Shown piece after piece: positions 1-6,984 of a stretch of DNA of 18,552 nt. The notes beneath the pieces are model-generated. The model did no database searches and was not told the origin of the DNA. It saw only the letters and a list, made by a program, of their open reading frames with translations. Position numbers and translations under genes: made by a program. Positions within the stretch are counted from its first letter, which is position 1; each line of letters starts with the position of its first letter. Source of the DNA: JAWLFI01 sp041685645 (lineage in GTDB: Bacteria > Bacteroidota > Bacteroidia > Chitinophagales > Saprospiraceae); the NCBI GenBank assembly GCA_041685645.1, contig JAWLFI010000031.1:1-18552 (forward strand), written 5' to 3'.

Positions 1-300
1 CCGCAGCGCCGATGAATTCATATCGTAGCGATAGTCCTTCGCTGTAAACTGTTCTCCCTGAATGCGCATGCCCAAAAAAGCGTCGCATTCCGCACAAAAA
101 ATATCCCGACCTCGATTTCCACCCTCACTTACCCGAATCGCCCCTTCTTTGGCGGCGTCGAAACTGGGATAGCCCGATCCGGAATAAAACTTGTTCTCAG
201 AATCAAATAATGCCGCATCGCAAGACCGACAATGATATACCCCATCGTCTTCATGCATATAATACTGCCCCATCATCGGGGGTTCCATCTTTCGCTCCAT
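1..300 (-). CDS. MsrB-fold (SelR-like) protein without catalytic residues, 3' end outside window
   Basis: The first 100 residues are visible; the C-terminus lies beyond base 1. The layout is that of methionine-R-sulfoxide reductase B: a first CxxC (C24/C27), the SGSGYPSF segment (residues 40-47), a second CxxC (C69/C72), then DAFLGMRI and RYDMNSSALR. The four cysteines that bind structural zinc in many MsrBs are present. The active-site positions are not: the catalytic Cys of RYCxNSxSL is Asp93, the Trp of SGxGWPSF is Tyr44, both His of DAHLGHVF are replaced (Phe75, Met78), and the usual resolving Cys (SGCGW) is Ser42. Arg91 and Asn95 remain. Reductase activity by the known mechanism is therefore unlikely; a binding or structural role is inferred. 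No signal peptide is seen, so it is probably cytoplasmic. The start at 300 lies 1 nt after the stop of the upstream lipoprotein gene, so the two are probably translated together. Confidence 0.85.
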   Translation of the reverse strand, partial: MERKMEPPMMGQYYMHEDDGVYHCRSCDAALFDSENKFYSGSGYPSFDAAKEGAIRVSEGGNRGRDIFCAECDAFLGMRIQGEQFTAKDYRYDMNSSALR

Positions 301-301
301 A

Positions 302-1207
302 TTATTGGTGATTTTCAGGCAAACCCAAGGGAATTCTTTCCGACCGATCGCTCCGGCGATTTAGCGACCAGTATTTTTTCTGATCCCGGGCCCTCAGTTC
401 TGCCCGCGTTACTTCTTCGCGCCCCTGCTCGCTTTCCTCCCAGGACTGAATCGCAAAAGGGAAGGCCTTTTCATAGTGAATGCTTAAGCGGCGACCAATG
501 TCCTTATATTCTAAACGGTATTCCACCAGACCATCCCCGATCTGCTCTTTTGTCCCGTGCGCCTCATAAGCTTGCAGAGGCAAATGCTGAAATCTCAAAT
601 ACGCTCCGGCAGGTACGAGTCGAATTTTCCCGGTGGGCAGGTCCTCCGGCTGCAAGCGAATTTGATTCCAGATCGCTTCTTCCGGCAGGGCATCATCGAA
701 ATGGCCGGATGCATCCCCCTCGGATTCAAAATAAGAGAAAGACTGATACGCGTAGCGGTTTTCTCCTTTTTGATTGTATTGCAAAAAGGTTTGCCCACAC
801 CACTCTTGCACGGAAAAAGTCATTTTTCGCGGTGACGAGATTTGATTCCATTCCACGGGTGAAAAGACCGATACCATCGTAGAATAGGGGTAAATCCCCG
901 TATTAAACTTTCTCGTAGCATTCATTTTCATCACGGTTTCCACCTCCTTTCCCTCCGTCTGATCTACTTTCACTTGCCGGGACCGATCAAAGGGCTCGGT
1001 GACAAAAATATGCGTAGCATGACCACTATGCACTTCCCCATATCGATATTGCTCCAGATCATAAGTGTTGATTTCTGCCAGCCCCGCATACCAATAATTA
1101 GCAAATGAGTCAGGCAGCACCCCGGATCGACTGTCTTTTTCTTCTCCCATTGATTCACCGCATCCCATCAACGGCAGTAAAACGATAATGCAAATAATAT
1201 ACTTCAT
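302..1207 (-). CDS. conserved Bacteroidota lipoprotein of unknown function
   Basis: 301 residues. The N-terminus is a lipoprotein signal: a hydrophobic stretch (residues 3-14) ending in the lipobox LMGC, with Cys16 the likely lipidated residue, so the mature protein should be membrane-anchored facing the periplasm or surface. The body contains NYWYAGLAEINTYDL, YGEVHSGHATHIFVTE, FNTGIYPYS and SVQEWCGQ. I recall these patterns from a Bacteroidetes family whose database entries sometimes carry the label 'septum formation inhibitor Maf'; nothing here resembles the Maf nucleotide pyrophosphatase, so that name should not be used. It starts 206 nt downstream of batC, beyond a structured repeat, and is followed 1 nt later by the MsrB-like gene. 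Read-through from the bat operon or a local promoter are both possible; I see no clear promoter motif. The function is unknown. Confidence 0.85.
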   Translation of the reverse strand: MKYIICIIVLLPLMGCGESMGEEKDSRSGVLPDSFANYWYAGLAEINTYDLEQYRYGEVHSGHATHIFVTEPFDRSRQVKVDQTEGKEVETVMKMNATRKFNTGIYPYSTMVSVFSPVEWNQISSPRKMTFSVQEWCGQTFLQYNQKGENRYAYQSFSYFESEGDASGHFDDALPEEAIWNQIRLQPEDLPTGKIRLVPAGAYLRFQHLPLQAYEAHGTKEQIGDGLVEYRLEYKDIGRRLSIHYEKAFPFAIQSWEESEQGREEVTRAELRARDQKKYWSLNRRSDRSERIPLGLPENHQ

Positions 1208-1277
1208 ACCATAATAACAACGCAGGCCTTAGAGATGTTTCTCTCTGTTCGCGATTCTCTTTTTATGTATTTTTTGG

Positions 1278-1399
1278 GCGTCACCCCTGCCCGGCGGGCA
1301 GGGGTCGCTACGGTCCAGGCTATCGGTCCTGCGCCCTCCCTGACGGAAGGTCTTGGACCCAGCCGCCGAGCGGCGGCTGGCCTTTCCCATCGCTGACGC
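1278..1399 (-). repeat. structured repeat element, copy 1 (122 bp)
   Basis: Bounded by GCGTCA and TGACGC, inverted complements that can close the element. It matches 11101-11225 in opposite orientation over nearly its whole length. Read on the minus strand it folds as three hairpins: A at 1380-1359 (9-bp perfect stem, 4-nt loop), B at 1359-1325 (outer GGTCC/GGACC, inner CCTTCC/GGGAGG with one T-G pair), and C at 1305-1283 (10-bp perfect stem, 3-nt loop). It begins 13 nt after the batC stop codon, in the same sense as batC. No transposase is nearby. The true edges may extend a few bases, since both copies continue with CCAAA after TGACGC. It could be a REP/MITE-like element, a transcription terminator or attenuator, or a non-coding RNA. 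Confidence 0.85.
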
Positions 1400-1412
1400 A
1401 AGGCATTTTCAC

Positions 1413-2126
1413 CTACCAGTCCCGAACTGGGCGTTTCTTATCTCCTTCCCCCTTCCGGCGTCGCGACTCCTGGACGCGCCCATCCTCCCGCTCTACAGCT
1501 TGCAATAATCGCTCGAGCTCTTCTTCAGAGACGGAGGGATCATCTGATGGACTGCCCCCTTCCTGTTCTTCTGGCTGCTCCCCGGTTTCAGACTCATCGG
1601 GCTGCTCTCCGGACTCCTGCATCTCTTCCTCATTAGATTCCTCTCCTTCTTCAGAGGAGGTGGATTGTTCCTGCTCCTGAGGAGGCGGCATTTGTTGCAT
1701 CGCTCGCCACAAATTCTCTTTCGTTGGCCGGTGATCCGGGCGCAATTTCAGCGCCTCCTGATACGATGAAATAGCATCCTCCCATTGCTGGTTCTGTGCA
1801 TACGCATTGCCGGCGTTGTGATGAGCCCCGAACTTCACCTGCTCATCACCTTCAGACAGCGAAAGACTCTTTTCGTATTGCTCAATGGCTTCCGGAAAAG
1901 CCTCCTGCTCATACAGTGCATTGCCCCAATTGTAATGCGCTTGTGCAGAGGGTTGAGTTTCCGCGGCCGACTGGTACTTCTTTTCCGCTTCTATAAATTG
2001 CCCCTCCTCATAGAGCCGATCCGCTTGCCTCAGTTGCTGATGCGCGCTCTGTCCCGCAGTCCATGTACTGCAGATCAAAAGGGAAGCCAATAAAACTAAA
2101 CGAATCGATAGTGCCATTGTATCCAT
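1413..2126 (-). CDS. batC: BatC: exported TPR protein with acidic low-complexity tail
   Basis: 237 residues from the ATG at 2126, or 234 from Met4 at 2117; both starts lie inside the end of batB (overlap about 31 or 22 nt), and I cannot decide between them. An N-terminal hydrophobic signal (residues 5-25) is followed by TPR-type helices: residues about 30-60, then YNWGNALYEQ (65-74), HNAGNAYAQNQQWEDAI (103-119) and SYQEALKLRP (121-130). Residues about 150-205 are rich in Glu, Gln, Ser and Pro. The basic C-terminus ends in KKRPVRDW, like other BatC proteins. The TPR part suggests a periplasmic adaptor for the VWA proteins encoded just upstream. In characterised bat clusters batD and batE follow; here batC is last and is followed within 13 nt by the structured repeat. 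The identification is firm from architecture and position; the molecular role in the family is poorly known. Confidence 0.9.
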   Translation of the reverse strand: MDTMALSIRLVLLASLLICSTWTAGQSAHQQLRQADRLYEEGQFIEAEKKYQSAAETQPSAQAHYNWGNALYEQEAFPEAIEQYEKSLSLSEGDEQVKFGAHHNAGNAYAQNQQWEDAISSYQEALKLRPDHRPTKENLWRAMQQMPPPQEQEQSTSSEEGEESNEEEMQESGEQPDESETGEQPEEQEGGSPSDDPSVSEEELERLLQAVEREDGRVQESRRRKGEGDKKRPVRDW

Positions 2127-3085
2127 AATGTTGCGATGAGAGCCAGCAGGGCGAATCCGGCTGCATAACCATAATAATATTTATAACTACTGTATTGTGT
2201 CGTTCGACGAGTTTTTCCGTCCAGAGATCGCACGGCATCTACCAATTGATCGACTGTGGCATAAAGGGACTGAAACTCCACATACAGTCCCCGACCCTTG
2301 TTAGCCAGTGTTTTTAACAAATCGGATTGCAGGCGGGTCACCACTTCCCGGCCATCGCGATCTTTAAAATATGTCAATCCTCTTTTATTGCGCATGGGGA
2401 TTTTACCCCCTTCCACTGTTCCAATACCCACAGTGTGAATCGTAAATCCTTTCTCTGCTAAGTCCTCTGCATAATCCACTGCCCCCTGATCGTGATTCTC
2501 GCCATCTGAAAGGATGATCAATTGAACACTAGCGGGATCGAGATCACCAACCGTCCGCTCAGCCATACGCAGCGCAGGCTCGATTTCCGTACCCTGTATC
2601 TCCGCCGTTGTTGGATCCGTATTTTGCACAAAGGTAGAAAATGAAGCGCGATCTTCCGTCAGAGGTAAAATCATATAAGCCTCCCCGGCAAAAGCTATTA
2701 AGCCCACCCGATCCTGGCGCACGCGTTCGCTGACTTGCTCGGCAATGCTCTGTGCTATGGTGATGCGCTGGGGACTAATATCTTCGGCCCACATACTCCT
2801 GGAAATATCCATGAGAAATACGAGCTGTCGTTCTTCCACTTCCTTCTCTATGGGCTCATCTCCGACCCTCGGTCCGGCGATGCCTGCGATGAGTGCTGCC
2901 AGCGCGCAAAGAGACCAGAGCCATTGCAGCCGCCGGCGATATAATCGGTGGCCTCCCGCTGTGTCTTCCGGCCAGTGTTGATTAATTTTTCGGGATCTCT
3001 GCAACATGAAATAGTTCCCGGCGATGCCGAGGGGTAAGAGGATCCAAAGAGCCCAGAGGTATTCAGCATGCATCCATTCTATCAT
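2096..3085 (-). CDS. batB: BatB: membrane-anchored von Willebrand factor A protein
   Basis: 329 residues. Two N-terminal membrane segments (about residues 8-27 and 53-71) are followed by a VWA domain facing the periplasm and a C-terminal membrane segment (about 305-325). The metal-ion-dependent adhesion site is intact: DISRS (D93, S95, S97), Thr166 in QGTEIEPAL, and Asp194 in LSDGENHDQ. It pairs with BatA, to which it is clearly related (shared AGEAY and GVGT-type segments). The ATG at 3085 overlaps the batA stop codon as TGATG, so translation is probably coupled; Met5 at 3073 is an alternative start. In the family BatA and BatB are thought to form an envelope complex driven by the MoxR ATPase. 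Role in aerotolerance is family knowledge and is not shown by this sequence. Confidence 0.93.
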   Translation of the reverse strand: MIEWMHAEYLWALWILLPLGIAGNYFMLQRSRKINQHWPEDTAGGHRLYRRRLQWLWSLCALAALIAGIAGPRVGDEPIEKEVEERQLVFLMDISRSMWAEDISPQRITIAQSIAEQVSERVRQDRVGLIAFAGEAYMILPLTEDRASFSTFVQNTDPTTAEIQGTEIEPALRMAERTVGDLDPASVQLIILSDGENHDQGAVDYAEDLAEKGFTIHTVGIGTVEGGKIPMRNKRGLTYFKDRDGREVVTRLQSDLLKTLANKGRGLYVEFQSLYATVDQLVDAVRSLDGKTRRTTQYSSYKYYYGYAAGFALLALIATLWIQWHYRFV

Positions 3086-4086
3086 CAGGGGTAGATTTTA
3101 AGAATGAAAAAATATAGAACCAAAAAGGCTATCCAACAGCCCAAAGCAAGACCCAACCAGAGCTGAACAACGGGCGTGTCCCGACTGATGCGGTTCACCT
3201 GAACTTCCGTAGTTTCTAACCCGTCAATCACAGCGTAAATCTCCTCTAATTCCTCTTCGTTTTCTGCCCGAAAATATTGTCCTCCGGTGGCTGTGGCCAT
3301 CTCTTGCAAAAGCTCCTCATCGATGTCCACTCGAGCCATGCGATAACTATAGCCTTTCTCAGTTTTGGCATAAGGTACCGGCGCCTCGCCCTGAGATCCC
3401 ACGCCAATCGAGTACACTTTTACTTCCTCTTCTACTGCCATTTGAATGGCTGTCTGCGGCCGAATATAACCGCTATTGTTGACGCCGTCCGTGAGCAAAA
3501 TTACAATTTTGCTGGGGGACTCGACCTTTCTCAGTCGATTAATGGCAGTTGCCAACCCCATACCAATCGCAGTGCCGTCTTTTATCTGCCCCACCTCCAG
3601 CTCGTGAATAAATTGCTGCAAACTAGCCGGATCTGCGGTGAGTGGCGCTACAGTGTATGCCTCGCCGGCAAAAGCAGCCACCCCAACTTGGTCAAAGCGT
3701 CGACGACCTACAAAGGAGCTCGCTACACTTTTAGCTACTTCCAGGCGGTTCGGCTCAAAATCCCGAGCCAACATAGAAGCGGATACGTCCAAACTAAGCA
3801 TGATATGAATGCCCTCTCCAGAATAATTCTCCTCCACCTCGGTTTCGTAGGGTCCGGCCAGAGCAATTAATAAAAACACTCCACTCAACCAGAGCAAGCC
3901 CTGCGTCAAAATAGCCCCCCACTGTCGTGGACTCCGCCCGGGGCGTTCGGGTAAATCATCTAAACCGATGGCAGAACTACTCTCTTGTACAGACTTTAGA
4001 TAGTATATGACGGCCAGTCCCAACCAGGGAAGAATCAGCCACAAGACCCAGGGCGATGACCACGATATGTACATCCCTTCCATCAT
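3085..4086 (-). CDS. batA: BatA: membrane-anchored von Willebrand factor A protein
   Basis: 333 residues. Membrane segments lie at about 11-30, 57-77 and 308-330, with a VWA domain (about 92-290) between the second and third. All MIDAS elements are present: DVSAS (D100, S102, S104), Thr172 in KDGTAIG, and Asp199 in LLTDGVNN, so divalent-metal-dependent partner binding is expected. The ATG at 4086 overlaps the stop of the gene before it as ATGA; Met2 and Met5 are other possible starts. The following batB starts inside its stop codon. Length and topology fit BatA of the Bacteroidetes aerotolerance cluster. It cannot be told from BatB by motif alone, and the A/B naming rests on gene order. Confidence 0.93.
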   Translation of the reverse strand: MMEGMYISWSSPWVLWLILPWLGLAVIYYLKSVQESSSAIGLDDLPERPGRSPRQWGAILTQGLLWLSGVFLLIALAGPYETEVEENYSGEGIHIMLSLDVSASMLARDFEPNRLEVAKSVASSFVGRRRFDQVGVAAFAGEAYTVAPLTADPASLQQFIHELEVGQIKDGTAIGMGLATAINRLRKVESPSKIVILLTDGVNNSGYIRPQTAIQMAVEEEVKVYSIGVGSQGEAPVPYAKTEKGYSYRMARVDIDEELLQEMATATGGQYFRAENEEELEEIYAVIDGLETTEVQVNRISRDTPVVQLWLGLALGCWIAFLVLYFFILKIYP

Positions 4087-5000
4087 GAGCGCCAGTCATT
4101 CGTGTGTTCTACTAATTGTCGCGCCTCCAATAACATCCGGCGATGATAATCTCCCGGGGGTTCAGCGCGCGCAAATTTTACCAGATCAGCCATATTCAAT
4201 AGCTCTTTCACCGTTTTTGCCCTCCGCTGGGGAAAAGAAGTCGTCTCCAATTGCTGAATCAATTCGCGGGTCGTTGACTCCATGCCGCGAATGTCGTACT
4301 TCCGCGACAAAAATTGTCGAATGATGCGACTCAGTTCCCGTTGAAAAGGCTCGTACTTCTCTTCTTCTATCCAATTTTCATTCTCTAAGCGCTGCAAAGC
4401 AATATAAGCTTCCTCGTGGGGATCAATGACCCTTACTTGTTCGATTTGCTCTCGCTCTTTGGCCGCTGTTTTTCTGTAGTACTTGTACAGATAATACAAG
4501 GCGATGAGTAATACAACCCCAAAGAGATACAAGCGATAGTCTTCCCAGCGCAGGGGCTCTTTGATAATCGGAATGTTTTCCGCCCAATCTTCCTCACTCA
4601 TTTCGGGGGGCATGACCTCCAACTTGAGCGGCCCGATCTCAGAGGTCTGGACTTCGCCTTCTTCTTCCCATCTGACGGATATTTTTGGAAGCGACCTCGT
4701 CAGGGTATCAAATATCGTAAAGCTCAGCCGTTTGCTGTAGCGATGCTCCCCCTTCTTCTCTTCGTGCAAAACGGCCGCCTTATCTAGCCAGGACCAGGCC
4801 GGCAGACTATCCCAGGCTTCTGTAGAAAATCGGATGCGCTCAATCTTATTGGGACCCGCCCAACGGACCTCCAGTGCATTGGGGTCTCCAATCGTCATCT
4901 GCGAAGTATCTAAAATCGTCGTCACTTTCATTTGCGACTGAGCACCTAAGCTACTGACAAAGCACAGAAACAACCCGATCCGGCATAGCTGTCGTATCAT
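4083..5000 (-). CDS. BatD/DUF4381-like membrane protein of the MoxR-Bat cluster
   Basis: 305 residues. A signal peptide (about 1-21, ending SSLGAQ) is followed by a beta-rich extracytoplasmic region (about 22-150) that looks like the start of a BatD-type domain. One membrane segment follows (about 156-173), then a charged helical cytoplasmic domain (about 176-300) containing HEEAYIALQRLEN, YEPFQRELSRIIRQFLSRKY, the ESTTRELIQQL segment and a late ADLVKFA. That last pattern is what I know from DUF4381-type proteins sitting between DUF58 and VWA genes. It may link cytoplasmic MoxR/DUF58 activity to the periplasmic VWA proteins; this is inference from topology. It overlaps both neighbours by 4 nt (ATGA), consistent with fixed stoichiometry. 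Assignment to the cluster is secure, the exact family less so. Confidence 0.85.
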   Translation of the reverse strand: MIRQLCRIGLFLCFVSSLGAQSQMKVTTILDTSQMTIGDPNALEVRWAGPNKIERIRFSTEAWDSLPAWSWLDKAAVLHEEKKGEHRYSKRLSFTIFDTLTRSLPKISVRWEEEGEVQTSEIGPLKLEVMPPEMSEEDWAENIPIIKEPLRWEDYRLYLFGVVLLIALYYLYKYYRKTAAKEREQIEQVRVIDPHEEAYIALQRLENENWIEEEKYEPFQRELSRIIRQFLSRKYDIRGMESTTRELIQQLETTSFPQRRAKTVKELLNMADLVKFARAEPPGDYHRRMLLEARQLVEHTNDWRS

Positions 5001-5863
5001 TGGACTCTTCGATTAAAAAATTGATGTAATAAGGGAACATAGGAATCCTGCATAAAAAAGGACAGTAAATCACAACTGTTTTTGCGGAAGAGGGAACGCA
5101 ATCCTTCTTCGTGGTCAGAAAAATGCTGCAACCACGCGCTTCGATGGAGTTCATAGCCCAGGTCATAAGACTGGATTTCTCCGCTTTCGGCATTTCGAAA
5201 TTGATACAAGCCTCCGTCGGGCAAGGCCCGCTCGATTTCATTGCGCGGATGCACCCCAATCAAGTCGTGGCGGCGCCCAGTCAATTGAAGGGCTGTCTCA
5301 AATGGGGCGGCTATAAAGTCACTCAATAAAAACACAATACTGCGCTTGTGCAGGATATTATTGAGGTATTCCAGAGCGGTGTGGATATTTGTCTGTTGGG
5401 ACTGACCTCTGCGAGCCAAAATATCCCGAATGATGCGCAAAATGTGCTTTTTTCCTTTGCCGGGAGGCAAAAAGGCTTCAACCTGATCGGAAAAAAGTAA
5501 TAATCCCACTTTGTCGTTGTTTTTTATGGCAGAGAAGGCCAAAACAGCGGCAAGCTCGGCCAGCAGCTCGTGCCGGCTTTGATACATTCCGGTAAAAGTC
5601 GAGGGACTGATGTCGATCACGAGCATCACCGTCAACTCGCGTTCTTCTTCAAAAACTTTTATGTGGGGATACCCCGTGCGCGCCGTCACGTTCCAGTCGA
5701 TATTCCTCACGTCATCGCCGTACTGATAGGATCGCACTTCGCTAAAAGACATGCCCTGTCCCTTAAAGGCCGACTGATAATCCCCAGAAAACATCTGATC
5801 GGTTAAGGATCGCGTTTTCAACTCTATAGTTCTCACTTTTTTGAGGAGTTCAGTTGTGTCCAT
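4997..5863 (-). CDS. DUF58 domain protein (MoxR partner)
   Basis: 288 residues from the ATG at 5863. A longer frame opens at 5902 but would overlap the preceding gene by 31 nt and adds an untypical N-terminus; the sequence MDTTELLKKVR is the usual start of Bacteroidota DUF58 proteins and sits 8 nt after the upstream stop. The diagnostic core GDDVRNIDWNVTART is at residues 49-63. It is followed by a VWA-like fold with DISPS (D84, S86, S88) and a later LLSDF. There is no signal peptide or membrane segment, so it is the short soluble form. DUF58 genes almost always follow moxR and are taken to be adaptor or substrate partners of that ATPase. Here one unknown gene separates the two. Its stop overlaps the start of the next gene as ATGA. 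Confidence 0.93.
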   Translation of the reverse strand: MDTTELLKKVRTIELKTRSLTDQMFSGDYQSAFKGQGMSFSEVRSYQYGDDVRNIDWNVTARTGYPHIKVFEEERELTVMLVIDISPSTFTGMYQSRHELLAELAAVLAFSAIKNNDKVGLLLFSDQVEAFLPPGKGKKHILRIIRDILARRGQSQQTNIHTALEYLNNILHKRSIVFLLSDFIAAPFETALQLTGRRHDLIGVHPRNEIERALPDGGLYQFRNAESGEIQSYDLGYELHRSAWLQHFSDHEEGLRSLFRKNSCDLLSFFMQDSYVPLLHQFFNRRVQ

Positions 5864-5871
5864 AGTTATAA

Positions 5872-6984
5872 TTAATTCACAGATCGAAAGCTGGAAAACC
5901 AACGATAATATTGCTTGATATCAGAACGCGGGAGATGTGAAGTCCGTATGCCCTCGCCGGATTGCGCCGGCCAAATGGCAATAGGCCCCCTGGGATGGAA
6001 AACCCACTGAGCCTCAGCATCCTGTTCCTCGGCCAGTCGGCGAAAAAATCTGCTCGTTCGTCGCGTCTGTTCTGACCAGCTGGTAAATTCTTCTTTCTTT
6101 GGCAAATAGTGCCAGGTCTCTACCTTGTTTTTTCCTTCAAAATCGCGACTGTGCAGGGCAAAAGATAATATTTTGGGATCGTCAGTATAAATTTCAACGA
6201 AGGCATAAGCGTGATACGCCCAGAGCGATTCGTAAATTTCCTCCGCCTGCCCTGCATCCAAGAGACCTTTTTTCTGTTCCTCCAACATCAGTAGCCACTC
6301 TTCTTTCCACTGTTCTAAGCTATCAGCGACAGCAGCATATGGCAGATCGGGTACGCTCACCTCAGTCAGACTAGCGCTATCGCAGGAGCGATATACATTC
6401 AGTGCATAGCCCTGCCGCAAAGAGTCGTGTTTCTCCCACTGCTGCAACACCGCACTGAGCCCATCCGGTCCGCTATGCCCTACGCCGCGCAACCAGTCAA
6501 AATCGTGCCATTCTTCCGCTTCCTCATCGAATACCTGTCCCCGCCACTGACCTCTGGCCACCCGGGAGACGTGCAGGTGAGATAGCTCGTTCGTTGGGTT
6601 CTCGTGCTTGAGAAACTGCCAATTCCATTCTTCATTCGCCGGATCAGACAGAAATAGTGGGTAGATTGCGTCTTGCGTGCGGGACTGCCAGCCGCCGATC
6701 CACAAATCATTGGCATAGGGGCGCAAGAAAAATTGTCCGGCAATATTACCCTGAACGGCCATCAGACCAACTAGAGTATCGGACTGCACCAAACCCTCCC
6801 AGTAAAAAGTATCGGTCTCAGCCATAATAAAAAACCCCTCCCATGAGCGACCTTCTTCCGATTGGCCGAGAAGCTCCACGGAACAGCCACCTTGCATATG
6901 CCCCCGCAGCTGGAATGTCTGGGCTCGGGCAGCGGTGAGCAGGCACAAGAGAGTACAGAGGCAAAAGAATTGTTTTATCATCAT
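5872..6984 (-). CDS. unknown exported Trp-rich protein inside the bat operon
   Basis: 370 residues that I do not recognise. A signal peptide covers about residues 1-21 (cleavage probably after AARA), so the product should be periplasmic or secreted; no further membrane segment is seen. The first third is beta-rich, with short units of the form W-x-G followed by a turn and D or N (for example WEGFF at 48-52, WEGLV at 62-66, WIGGW at 95-99). The middle and end are more helical and charged. It has about 18 tryptophans and, outside the signal, only two cysteines (C34, C201), which could form a disulfide. The ATG at 6984 overlaps the moxR stop as ATGA, and DUF58 begins 8 nt after its stop, so it belongs to the operon. 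Position suggests a partner or substrate of the MoxR/Bat machinery; no enzymatic motif is visible. Confidence 0.9.
   Translation of the reverse strand: MMIKQFFCLCTLLCLLTAARAQTFQLRGHMQGGCSVELLGQSEEGRSWEGFFIMAETDTFYWEGLVQSDTLVGLMAVQGNIAGQFFLRPYANDLWIGGWQSRTQDAIYPLFLSDPANEEWNWQFLKHENPTNELSHLHVSRVARGQWRGQVFDEEAEEWHDFDWLRGVGHSGPDGLSAVLQQWEKHDSLRQGYALNVYRSCDSASLTEVSVPDLPYAAVADSLEQWKEEWLLMLEEQKKGLLDAGQAEEIYESLWAYHAYAFVEIYTDDPKILSFALHSRDFEGKNKVETWHYLPKKEEFTSWSEQTRRTSRFFRRLAEEQDAEAQWVFHPRGPIAIWPAQSGEGIRTSHLPRSDIKQYYRWFSSFRSVN

Noticed and set aside
232..882. 216-codon plus-strand open frame opposite the lipoprotein gene
   Set aside because: It is antisense to a gene with a clear lipobox and conserved motifs; its own translation has no domain or signal and Pro/Arg/Ser-rich shadow composition.
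1278..1399. Reading the repeat as an insertion sequence or transposon
   Set aside because: No transposase gene is nearby, the element is only about 125 bp, and no target-site duplication is visible; a non-autonomous MITE cannot be excluded.
1204..1401. Open frame crossing repeat copy 1 that shares GPIAW-VATPA with a frame in copy 2 (11062-11247), like a small conserved protein
   Set aside because: The common stretch is only the DNA repeat. An indel in hairpin B (GGGAGGGCGC versus GGGAGGCGC) shifts the frame between copies, and substitutions follow base pairing, not codons.
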